Assembly (NCBI GenBank): GCA_017541035.1
Contig: JAFXZW010000004.1
Location: forward strand, 1-39,498
DNA length: 39,498 nucleotides
Origin: Eubacterium sp.
Lineage (GTDB): Bacteria > Bacillota > Clostridia > Lachnospirales > Lachnospiraceae
Direction of reading: 5' to 3'
Both the position numbers and the translations under genes were made by a program. Under the pieces are notes generated by a model that saw only the letters and a program-made list of their open reading frames with translations, was not told where the DNA came from and made no database searches. Below, piece after piece: positions 9,992 through 17,413 of this stretch; position 1 is the first letter of the stretch, and each line of letters opens with the position of its first letter.

Positions 9992-10083
9992 TTTCCTGTC
10001 TGAAAACCGTGGATTATGGTTATGGAATCCCCTGACAGGATATGGAAGGCAGGACATTTTTGGGGAGTATACGGGAGACCAAA

Positions 10084-13000
10084 ATGAAAAGATATCAGTA
10101 CAACCCAATTGAATTGTCTCGGATCGAAAAAAGCAATGTTCCAATGGCGGTTTATCAGTTATTGGATAATCGGGTAGCAACCATTGCCCTTTCCCAGGGC
10201 TTTCTTGATCTTCTCGGCTATACCGACCGTCAGGCTGCTTATCAGCTGATGGAACAGAATATGTATCAGGATATCCATCCGGATGACATAGCGCGCATTG
10301 CAAATGAGACGAAACGATTTTCAGAGACAGGCGACAGGTTTAATGTGGTTTATCGTTCACTGAAGGATGGAGAATGGCATGTGATCCACGCCTTCGGGAA
10401 ACATTTTTATCCGGAGAATGGAATCCGGCTGGCTGAGGTATGGTATGCCGATGAAGGAGTCTTTTCACCCGGAAATGATCTGATTCATGAGGATCTTATT
10501 GCAAAAGGCTTCAGCATCTCTCTTCATGAAGAAAGCCTGAACAGAAGGAGTGATTATGATTATCTGACAGGGCTTCCGAATATGACCTTTTTTTATGAGC
10601 TTGCGGCAAATGCCCGGAATAGGTGTGTGGCAGAGAAAAAGGAATGTGTGCTCTGTTTTGCCGATCTGAACGGCATGAAGTATTATAATAAGAAATTCGG
10701 CTTTGCGCAGGGTGACAAGCTTTTGTGCAGCTTTGGGAAGCTTCTTGCCAAATACTTTGGAAATGAGTTGTCCTGCCGGATTGCTCAGGACAGTTTTGCG
10801 TTCTTCAGCGAGGCTGACGGTCTTCCCGGGAAGCTGGAAAGCCTTTTCCTGGAATTCGATGTGATGAACGCGAAGAAAGGCACCACTGTGCGGGTGGGCA
10901 TTTATTCCAGTTCCATGGAAGTGGTGGATACCAGTCTTGCCTGTGACAGGGCACGGTATGCCTGCAACTCCATTGTTGACAGAAATGAGTCGTCCTTCAC
11001 ATGGTTTGACGAATCCATGCTGAACTATGAGACAAGTCGTCAGTATGTGCTGGATAATCTCGACCGGGCACTGGAGGAGAACTGGATACAGGCTTATTAT
11101 CAGCCAATCGTAAGAACAGCCAGCGGACATGTCTGCGACGAGGAAGCTCTGGCCCGGTGGATCGATCCGGTAAAGGGAATCCTGTCACCGGCGGAATTCA
11201 TTCCCATTCTTGAGGATGCCAGACTGATCTACAAGGTGGATCTTCACATGGTGGAGCAGATCCTGAAGAAGATGAAGGATCAGGAGATGGCCGGACTGTA
11301 TGTAGTTCCGATTTCCGTGAATCTGTCACGGACGGATTTTGATTCCTGCGATATCGTGAGTGAGATCAGGGAACGTGTTGATGCTTCGGGGATCAGCAGG
11401 GAGCTTCTGACCATCGAGATTACCGAAAGTGTGATGGGAAGGGATTTCGATTTCATGAAGGAGCAGGTGGAACGCTTTCAGAAGCTGGGTTTCCACGTTT
11501 GGATGGATGATTTCGGCAGCGGATATTCTTCGCTGGACCTGCTGCAAAGCCTGCATTTTGATCTGATCAAGCTGGATATGCGGTTTATGCAGCAGTTCAA
11601 TAACGATATGAAAAGCCGTGTGATCATTACGGAACTGATCAAAATGGCCATCGGACTGGGAATCGATACGGTTTGTGAGGGAGTGGAGCGCCCGGATCAG
11701 GTGGGATTCCTTTCCGAAGTAGGTTGTACAAAGCTTCAGGGATATTATTTCTGCAAACCGATTCCTCTGGAAGGAATTATTGAGAGAAACCAGAGGGGGA
11801 TTCAGATCGGATTTGAGAATCCGGAGGAAAAAGACTACTTTTCTTCCGTTGGAAGGATCAATCTGTATGATGCTTCCTACGCGGTAAAGGAGGAGATCGG
11901 CAAGGCGGAAACATATTTTGATACACTTCCCATGGCAATCATCGGCGTAAAGGAGATGACATTCACGATCCTTCGCTGCAACAGCTCGTATCGGGATTTT
12001 ATGAAGAAATCCTTTGGGGATCTGATCCTGGGTGGCCCGCTTGTGCTTCCCGATTCCATAGATGTGCCGGGATATGTATTCAAAAAGGCTCTGCTCCAAT
12101 GTGCCAAAGATGAAAATAAGCAATTTATCGATGAAAAGATCGATCAGGAAACCACCGTGCATGCACTGGTCAGGAGGATAGCCATAAATCCGGTGACGGA
12201 TATGGTCGCATGCAGTGTGGTGGTTCTCGGATTGATTAAGGACAGGCAGGGCGTGACCTATGCGGACATTGCCAACAGCCTTTCATCGGATTATGTTTAT
12301 TTATACTATGTGAATACGGAAACGGAAACCTTTGTGGAATACAGCCCGAATCCGAAGAAGGCGGATCTGGTGGAGGAACGTCACGGAACGGATTTCTTTG
12401 CCTCCAGCCGGCGAGATGCCATTTCCCTCATTCACAGGGACGATCAGGAACGCTTTGTCAGGGCATTTCGGAAGGACATCGTCGAAAAGGCAATCCGTGA
12501 GCATGGAAGCTTTACCTTTACCTATCGTCTTCTGACAAATAATACTTATATTTATGTGCATATGAAGGCGGTCCGTATGAGCAGCGATCCGAAACATATC
12601 ATCATCGGCGTCAGCAATATCGATGCACAGGTACGTGCGGAAGAAGCTCTGGAGAGAATGCGGGAAGAGAAGATCACCTATGACAGGATCACGGCTCTTT
12701 CGGGTGACTTTATCTGTATCTATACCGTCGATCCGGAAAAGAACACCTTTACGGAATACGGGGCCACCGGAGGCTATGAGGAACTGGGGCTGCAGAAGAT
12801 GGGAGAGGATTTCTTCGGAACATCTCTCAGGGAATGCTCCAAACTGGTTTATCCTGAAGATCTGCCGCATTTCCGGGAAATGTTTAGCCGGGAAAGGGTT
12901 ATGGAGGAGATCGAAAAGAACGGGGTTTACTTATTGAACTACCGACTGATCATCGGAGGCCATCCTACATATGTTGCACTGAAAGCGGCAAAGATCATGG

Positions 13001-13110
13001 AGAAGGACGGACCGCAGCTGATCATGGGCGTGGTCAATGTTGATGCTCAGGTCCGCAGGGATATGGAGTATAACAGAATGGTCACCAAGGAAATGAAAGG
13101 TGATCAATGA
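10084..13110 (+). CDS. c-di-GMP phosphodiesterase: PAS, degenerate GGDEF, EAL, then PAS-like modules
   Basis: This 1008-residue protein has no membrane segment. Order: a PAS-like domain (about 15-125), a GGDEF fold (about 155-300) whose signature is AQDSF (near 230), so it should not make c-di-GMP, and an EAL domain (about 320-570). The EAL domain keeps its catalytic set: EEALARW (near 354), SVNLS, EITES, MDDFGSGYSSL, LIKLD, EGVE and LQGYYF. Predicted activity is hydrolysis of c-di-GMP to pGpG. After EAL comes a further PAS-like segment (about 600-720) and two related modules (about 725-853 and 865-995), each with an FxEY strand, an FF(A/G)(S/T)S turn and a final V(S/V)N(I/V)DAQVR. ATG 10084 has GGGAG six bases upstream; ATG 10042 is in frame but lacks a good ribosome site. 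Confidence 0.88.
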   Translation: MKRYQYNPIELSRIEKSNVPMAVYQLLDNRVATIALSQGFLDLLGYTDRQAAYQLMEQNMYQDIHPDDIARIANETKRFSETGDRFNVVYRSLKDGEWHVIHAFGKHFYPENGIRLAEVWYADEGVFSPGNDLIHEDLIAKGFSISLHEESLNRRSDYDYLTGLPNMTFFYELAANARNRCVAEKKECVLCFADLNGMKYYNKKFGFAQGDKLLCSFGKLLAKYFGNELSCRIAQDSFAFFSEADGLPGKLESLFLEFDVMNAKKGTTVRVGIYSSSMEVVDTSLACDRARYACNSIVDRNESSFTWFDESMLNYETSRQYVLDNLDRALEENWIQAYYQPIVRTASGHVCDEEALARWIDPVKGILSPAEFIPILEDARLIYKVDLHMVEQILKKMKDQEMAGLYVVPISVNLSRTDFDSCDIVSEIRERVDASGISRELLTIEITESVMGRDFDFMKEQVERFQKLGFHVWMDDFGSGYSSLDLLQSLHFDLIKLDMRFMQQFNNDMKSRVIITELIKMAIGLGIDTVCEGVERPDQVGFLSEVGCTKLQGYYFCKPIPLEGIIERNQRGIQIGFENPEEKDYFSSVGRINLYDASYAVKEEIGKAETYFDTLPMAIIGVKEMTFTILRCNSSYRDFMKKSFGDLILGGPLVLPDSIDVPGYVFKKALLQCAKDENKQFIDEKIDQETTVHALVRRIAINPVTDMVACSVVVLGLIKDRQGVTYADIANSLSSDYVYLYYVNTETETFVEYSPNPKKADLVEERHGTDFFASSRRDAISLIHRDDQERFVRAFRKDIVEKAIREHGSFTFTYRLLTNNTYIYVHMKAVRMSSDPKHIIIGVSNIDAQVRAEEALERMREEKITYDRITALSGDFICIYTVDPEKNTFTEYGATGGYEELGLQKMGEDFFGTSLRECSKLVYPEDLPHFREMFSRERVMEEIEKNGVYLLNYRLIIGGHPTYVALKAAKIMEKDGPQLIMGVVNVDAQVRRDMEYNRMVTKEMKGDQ
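12259..13068 (+). repeat. Tandem sensory module within the EAL protein
   Basis: Two copies of about 130 residues lie head to tail (about 725-853 and 865-995). Aligned landmarks are DYVYLYYV/DFICIYTV, TFVEY/TFTEY, GTDFFASSRRD/GEDFFGTSLRE, FTYRLL/LNYRLI and VSNIDAQVR/VVNVDAQVR. The divergence indicates an old duplication of a PAS-like sensor. Confidence 0.6.
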
Positions 13111-13117
13111 GAAACGG

Positions 13118-13146
13118 GGCAGGGGCCACACGGCCTCTGCCTTTTT
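13118..13146 (+). terminator. Rho-independent terminator after the EAL gene
   Basis: GGCAGGGGCC (13118-13127) pairs with GGCCTCTGCC (13132-13141) with one G-T wobble and loop ACAC, followed by five T. Confidence 0.88.
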
Positions 13147-13192
13147 GATATTCTTTAACGTGAATACTTACGATATTCTTTTCGGATATCAC

Positions 13193-13221
13193 TTGAAATC
13201 CTGTCGCAAAAGTTATAAAAT
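13193..13221 (+). promoter_or_regulatory. Promoter of the sodium-pump decarboxylase operon
   Basis: TTGAAA (13193-13198), a 17-base spacer, and TAAAAT (13216-13221); both hexamers match five of six consensus bases. The start would be near 13228, leaving an 80-base AT-rich leader before ATG 13308. Confidence 0.65.
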
Positions 13222-13307
13222 ATCATGGGCGAAATTGGGGTTTTATTACGTTTTTTACGTATCCCCGACATTCGAAACAAATGATCAAGTATTATGGAGG
13301 ACGGAAA

Positions 13308-14714
13308 ATGAGCGAAACAAAGAAGTACTCTGCCGGCGAGCGGATTGCAGCATTGCTGGATGACGCAAGCTTTGTAGAGATCGGTGCTTACGTGACAGCG
13401 AGAAGCACTGACTTCAACCTGAAAGAATTCGATACACCCAAGGACGGTGTTCTTACCGGCTATGGGCTGATCGACGGAAAGCTTGTCTATGTATACAGCC
13501 AGGACGCATCTGTACTGGGTGGAGCCATCGGCGAGATGCATGCAAAAAAGATCGCTAATCTTTACAATCTGGCGATGAAGTGCGGGGCGCCTGTAATCGG
13601 GATCCTGGATTGTGCGGGCCTTCGGCTCCAGGAGGCTACGGATGCTCTCACAGCCTTTGGACGGATCTTTAAGAAAATGTCCCTTTCTTCGGGCGTGATC
13701 CCGCAGATCACGGCGGTAATGGGAACCTGCGGCGGCGGAACGGCCATGATACCGTCCCTGACCGATTTCACATTTATGACCGGCCAGAATTCCCATCTGT
13801 ATGTGAACAGTCCCAATGCCCTTGAAGGTAATTTTGAGGGTAAGGTTGATACCTCCGCTGCTGCTTATGTCAGTGAGAATACCGGCCTTGTGGACGGCGT
13901 GTTTGAGACTGAGGATGAGCTTCTTGCGGAGATCCGGAAGCTTATTTCCTACCTCCCTGCTAATAATGAAGATCTGGCTATCGTTCCCTGCGGAGATGAA
14001 CTGAACCGTACCATCCCCGGAATCGAGGCTATGAATATGGAGCAGATCATTGTGAATATCGCAGATGATCTTGCTTTCTATGAGATCAAGAAGGCCTATG
14101 CTCCCGATATGAAGATCGGATTCATCCGGCTGAACGGGGCTACCATTGGCGTAACGGCAAATGCAGACAAGACGCTGACAACGGCGGGTATGAAAAAAGC
14201 GGCACGTTTTGTCCGCTTCTGCGACGCCTTCAGCATTCCTGTACTGACGATGGTAGATGCCAGGAATTTTGCCGCCACCATGGAAGAGGAGAAGACCATT
14301 TCCGCTGCGGCAGCAGAGCTGGCATTTGCCTACAGTGATGCAACGGTTGAAAAGGTAACCGTGGTCACCGGAGAGGCATACGGATCCGCTTATATCACCA
14401 TGGATTCCAAGTCCCTTGGGGCAGATATGGTTTATGCATGGCCCACTGCAAAGATCGGCATGATGGATGCCGGAATGGCGGTCCGGATCATGTATGCTTC
14501 CGAACTGTCTTCGGTTGATGACAAGGCAGCAAAGGAGAAAGAACTGGCTAAGGAATATACGGAGCTGCAGGGAAGTGCTCTTTCCGCTGCACGACGTGGT
14601 TATATCGATGATATCATCGAACCGGATGCGACAAGAAAGAGAGTCATTGCCGCATTTGAGATGCTGTCTGCCAAGCAGGAGGAACGTCCGGGCAGAAAGC
14701 ACAGTGCCCTGTAA
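13308..14714 (+). CDS. Carboxyltransferase subunit, MmdA / acyl-CoA carboxylase beta type (transcarboxylase 12S-like)
   Basis: This 468-residue crotonase-fold carboxyltransferase belongs to the family of methylmalonyl-CoA decarboxylase alpha, the acyl-CoA carboxylase beta subunit and the 12S subunit of transcarboxylase. It would move CO2 between an acyl-CoA and carboxybiotin. Signs are GAIGEMHAKKIANLY, GCAGLRLQE-like DCAGLRLQEATDA, the glycine-rich GVIPQITAVMGTCGGGTA, and GADMVYAWPTAKIGMMDAGMA in the second half. It is shorter than typical MmdA (about 510 residues). GGAGG lies nine bases before ATG 13308; the in-frame ATG 13281 has no ribosome site. It opens a five-gene operon with the biotin carrier, membrane pump and a second carboxyltransferase. 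The acyl-CoA substrate (propionyl, malonyl, glutaconyl) cannot be read from the sequence. Confidence 0.85.
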   Translation: MSETKKYSAGERIAALLDDASFVEIGAYVTARSTDFNLKEFDTPKDGVLTGYGLIDGKLVYVYSQDASVLGGAIGEMHAKKIANLYNLAMKCGAPVIGILDCAGLRLQEATDALTAFGRIFKKMSLSSGVIPQITAVMGTCGGGTAMIPSLTDFTFMTGQNSHLYVNSPNALEGNFEGKVDTSAAAYVSENTGLVDGVFETEDELLAEIRKLISYLPANNEDLAIVPCGDELNRTIPGIEAMNMEQIIVNIADDLAFYEIKKAYAPDMKIGFIRLNGATIGVTANADKTLTTAGMKKAARFVRFCDAFSIPVLTMVDARNFAATMEEEKTISAAAAELAFAYSDATVEKVTVVTGEAYGSAYITMDSKSLGADMVYAWPTAKIGMMDAGMAVRIMYASELSSVDDKAAKEKELAKEYTELQGSALSAARRGYIDDIIEPDATRKRVIAAFEMLSAKQEERPGRKHSAL

Positions 14715-14730
14715 AGGAGGGAGCCGGAAA

Positions 14731-15666
14731 ATGAAGAAAAAACTATTACCGTTGCTCGCCCTGTTCCTTTGCTTTCTTTTTACAGGCTGTGACGAGGAGG
14801 CTCCCAATTTTGATTATAATCGGGATGCAATGGTATCACAGTCCAAGAATCTGGTGGATCAGTGCTATAATCTGACAGACCTTGAAAAGGATTATGTTCT
14901 GAGTGACGGCGAAGATTATATGAAGGATCTGGTCAATGGCCTTCAGCAGACGGAGAATACGGATAAGGTGGGCAAACTGGTAGGCTATGACACATCCGGA
15001 GACTCTGTGTCCATAACCAACAGCAGTGACGGAACGGTCATCTGCTCGGTTATAGCCAAGTTTGAAAACAGGGATGCTCGCATAAACATCACCTATAAGG
15101 AGAACAAAGCATATCGGATCCAGAAGGAAGGTATCCGGAATCAGCTGGTCCAGGCAGGGTATGATCCTGATGAATATGCCAGGATGAACGGATATCCGTC
15201 AGTGGAATCATTCCTTGATGAATATATTAAACAATATGTCGGACTTCAGCCTTATATTCCCACGGAATGTGAAGTGACTGCCGTTTATTCCACCTCCGAA
15301 CTTCTGGTGAACGGAGCCAAGAATATGGGCGTCGGAATGGGCGTTGTATTCTTAGTTCTGATCTTCATTGCCTTCATCATCAGTCTTTTGAAATTCGTCC
15401 CCCGTCTTTTCGGACAGGGAGAGAAAAAGACCGCAAAGCAGGCAGCACAGCCGGCTCAGGGAGAAAAGCCTGTTCTTCCGCAGCCGCCTGTTATTACCGC
15501 TTCTGTACCGGCAGTTGGTGAGGAAGTACAGGATACGGAACTGATCGCCGTGATCACGGCCGCTCTGCATGCGTACCTGTCAGAGGCAGATACGGTAAGT
15601 CATCCGCCGGCATATACGGCAAGTAATGACGGGCTGGTGGTTCGTTCCATCCGGCGCGTAAAATAA
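14731..15666 (+). CDS. OadG-family gamma/delta subunit of the Na+-pump decarboxylase, as a lipoprotein
   Basis: This 311-residue protein opens with a type II signal peptide: MKKK, a hydrophobic run and the lipobox LFTGC, with C20 as the lipid-bearing cysteine. An extracytoplasmic domain of about 170 residues follows. One membrane helix, NMGVGMGVVFLVLIFIAFII (around 195-215), is the OadG hallmark. The cytoplasmic tail is rich in A, Q, P and K and ends in a short conserved block, ELIAVITAALHAYLSEAD then VVRSIRRVK. OadG anchors the carboxyltransferase to the membrane pump. The usual OadG is only about 80 residues, so the secreted domain is an addition. AGGAGG precedes ATG 14731. Confidence 0.8.
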   Translation: MKKKLLPLLALFLCFLFTGCDEEAPNFDYNRDAMVSQSKNLVDQCYNLTDLEKDYVLSDGEDYMKDLVNGLQQTENTDKVGKLVGYDTSGDSVSITNSSDGTVICSVIAKFENRDARINITYKENKAYRIQKEGIRNQLVQAGYDPDEYARMNGYPSVESFLDEYIKQYVGLQPYIPTECEVTAVYSTSELLVNGAKNMGVGMGVVFLVLIFIAFIISLLKFVPRLFGQGEKKTAKQAAQPAQGEKPVLPQPPVITASVPAVGEEVQDTELIAVITAALHAYLSEADTVSHPPAYTASNDGLVVRSIRRVK

Positions 15667-15746
15667 TCAATCTCCGGTATGGTCCGGGGATTCAGGTATC
15701 GAATCTAATAATTGAGAGAATAGATAATCATTCCAGGAGGAAAATC

Positions 15747-16136
15747 ATGAAAAATTACAGAATCACCGTAAACGGAAATACGTATGACGTTACCGTAGAA
15801 GAGGGTGCAGCAGGATCTGCACCTGCTCCTGCACCGGCAGTGAAGCCTGCGGCACCCGCACCTGCACCTGCGGCACCTGCACCCGCACCGGCTGCAAAGC
15901 CTGCCGCTACCGGAGCGGCAGGAAGCGTTACCATTGCCTCACCCATGCCCGGCAAGATCCTCAGTGTGAAGGCTTCTGTCGGAAGCAGTGTAAAGAAAGG
16001 CGAGGTACTGATGATCCTTGAAGCAATGAAGATGGAAAATGAAATCGTTGCTTCCGAGGACGGAACAGTAGCTTCCATCAATGTCGGCGTAGGTGATTCG
16101 GTAGAGGCCGGGGATACTCTGGCCACGCTGAATTAA
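15747..16136 (+). CDS. Biotin carboxyl carrier subunit (MmdC / transcarboxylase 1.3S-like)
   Basis: This 129-residue protein carries the biotin that shuttles CO2 between the carboxyltransferases and the membrane decarboxylase. Residues 1-22 are a short beta-rich start (MKNYRITVNGNTYDVTVEE), then an alanine/proline/lysine linker (about 24-57), then the biotinyl domain (about 60-129) with EAMKMENEI. K95 is the biotinylated lysine. Length and layout match the 1.3S subunit of Propionibacterium transcarboxylase and MmdC. CCAGGAGG lies eight bases before ATG 15747. Confidence 0.95.
   Translation: MKNYRITVNGNTYDVTVEEGAAGSAPAPAPAVKPAAPAPAPAAPAPAPAAKPAATGAAGSVTIASPMPGKILSVKASVGSSVKKGEVLMILEAMKMENEIVASEDGTVASINVGVGDSVEAGDTLATLN
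15818..15908 (+). repeat. Ala-Pro linker repeat in the biotin carrier gene
   Basis: Imperfect repeats of GCACCTGCACC-like units encode the flexible Ala-Pro swinging arm. Slippage here would change arm length in steps of whole codons. Confidence 0.7.
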
Positions 16137-16185
16137 GAGCATCGTCTCACATACATTTGATCATTCCGTATAAGGAGGAGTAACG

Positions 16186-17307
16186 ATGCTGGATATATTA
16201 AAGAATCTGGCAGAACAGACCGGCTTTGCCACCCTGGACTGGAAGAATTACGTGATGATACTGATTGCCTTCATCTTCATGTATCTTGCCATTGCCAAGG
16301 GTTTTGAGCCGCTTTTGCTGGTTCCGATTTCATTTGGTATGTTCCTTGTGAATATGTTCCCGAGTATTATTCAGGAAGGAGGACTGCTGCATTACTTCTA
16401 TAAGCTGGATGAGTGGAGTATCCTTCCGTCTCTGATCTTTATGGGCGTCGGTGCAATGACCGATTTCGGTCCGCTGATCGCCAATCCAAAGAGTTTCATT
16501 CTGGGTGCGGCTGCCCAGTTCGGTATTTACGGCGCCTACTTCCTTGCCATTGCTTTTGGTTTTACAGGGAAGGAGGCAGCGGCCATCTCCATCATCGGTG
16601 GTGCGGACGGACCGACATCCATCTTCCTGGCAGGAAAGCTGGGAATGGGTGGTACGCTGCTGGGACCGATCGCAGTGGCTGCCTATTCCTACATGTCGCT
16701 GGTACCCGTTATCCAGCCGCCAATCATGAAGCTTCTGACAACTGAGAAGGAGCGAAAGGTCAAGATGCCACAGCTTCGTCAGGTAACCAAACTGGAGAAG
16801 ATCCTCTTCCCCATTATCGTTACACTGGTTGTCTGCCTCATTCTTCCGACCACAGCGCCTTTGATCGGTATGCTGATGCTGGGTAACCTGTTCCGTGAGT
16901 CCGGTGTGGTAAAGCAGCTGACAGAAACTGCGTCCAATGCCATGATGTACATCGTCGTAATCCTGCTGGGAACTTCTGTCGGTGCAACCACCAGTGCGGA
17001 AGCATTCCTGAAGGTAAGTACCCTGAAGATCACACTGCTCGGACTGCTGGCCTTTATTCTGGGTACTGCAATGGGCGTCATATTTGGTAAGATCATGTGT
17101 GCCGTCACCCATGGGAAGATCAATCCGCTTATCGGTTCGGCAGGCGTATCAGCGGTTCCCATGGCAGCCCGTGTATCCCAGAAGGTGGGAGCAGAGTATG
17201 ATCCTACCAACTTCCTGCTGATGAATGCCATGGGCCCGAATGTGGCCGGCGTAATCGGTACTGCCGTCGCCGCCGGTACATTCCTGGCGATCTTTAACGT
17301 ACACTAA
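16186..17307 (+). CDS. Na+-transporting carboxybiotin decarboxylase beta subunit (OadB/MmdB/GcdB)
   Basis: This 373-residue polytopic membrane protein decarboxylates carboxybiotin and uses the energy to export Na+. Conserved functional stretches are visible: GGADGPTSIFLAGKLG, whose aspartate is the Na+/proton-binding residue of the OadB family, GAVVSV-equivalent VAAYSYMSLVPVIQPP, and near the C-terminus NAMGPNVAGVIGTAVAAG. About nine to eleven hydrophobic helices are present. AAGGAGGAG lies before ATG 16186. It starts 49 bases after the biotin carrier. A long hairpin (17314-17387) directly follows its stop codon. Confidence 0.95.
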   Translation: MLDILKNLAEQTGFATLDWKNYVMILIAFIFMYLAIAKGFEPLLLVPISFGMFLVNMFPSIIQEGGLLHYFYKLDEWSILPSLIFMGVGAMTDFGPLIANPKSFILGAAAQFGIYGAYFLAIAFGFTGKEAAAISIIGGADGPTSIFLAGKLGMGGTLLGPIAVAAYSYMSLVPVIQPPIMKLLTTEKERKVKMPQLRQVTKLEKILFPIIVTLVVCLILPTTAPLIGMLMLGNLFRESGVVKQLTETASNAMMYIVVILLGTSVGATTSAEAFLKVSTLKITLLGLLAFILGTAMGVIFGKIMCAVTHGKINPLIGSAGVSAVPMAARVSQKVGAEYDPTNFLLMNAMGPNVAGVIGTAVAAGTFLAIFNVH

Positions 17308-17313
17308 CTGAGC

Positions 17314-17387
17314 CATGCACATTTTCTTCGATATTCTGCGCGTGAGCTTGCTCACAGGCGCAGATGTATCGAAGAAGATGCAGCATG
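17314..17387 (+). promoter_or_regulatory. Long intercistronic hairpin between oadB-like and oadA-like genes
   Basis: Nested arms pair around the loop TT (17348-17349): GTGAGC/GCTCAC (17342-17347, 17350-17355), TCTGCGC/GCGCAGA (17335-17341, 17358-17364), TTCTTCGATA/TATCGAAGAA (17324-17333, 17367-17376) and CATGC/GCATG (17314-17318, 17383-17387). Only small bulges interrupt it. The T-run (17395-17400) begins eight bases beyond the stem, so it is not a classic terminator. A role in mRNA stability, processing or attenuation is more likely. Confidence 0.7.
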
Positions 17388-17413
17388 AATGTATATTTTT
17401 TGAGGAGAATAAA

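Larger units (their letters stand above)
9829..10083 (+). other. Intergenic control region upstream of the EAL gene
   Basis: No gene can be supported here on either strand. The region holds a perfect short palindrome, TTCCCGGTCGGGAA (9874-9887), a 20-bp near-perfect palindrome (9934-9953) and a promoter (9963-9991), described separately. This leaves a leader of about 85 bases before ATG 10084. Confidence 0.6.

Noticed and set aside
13155-14807. Long antisense open frame (550 codons) opposite the MmdA-like gene
   Set aside because: It is the mirror of a clear conserved gene; its translation is rich in Cys, His and Arg with no domain, and it has no ribosome site.
15818-15908. Repeated GCACCTGC-type units as a possible CRISPR or satellite
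   Set aside because: They encode the Ala-Pro arm of the biotin carrier in frame; units are short, adjacent and without spacers.
17315-17413. N-terminal extension of the OadA-like protein from ATG 17315
   Set aside because: It would translate the intercistronic hairpin; ATG 17414 has a good ribosome site and gives the family N-terminus.
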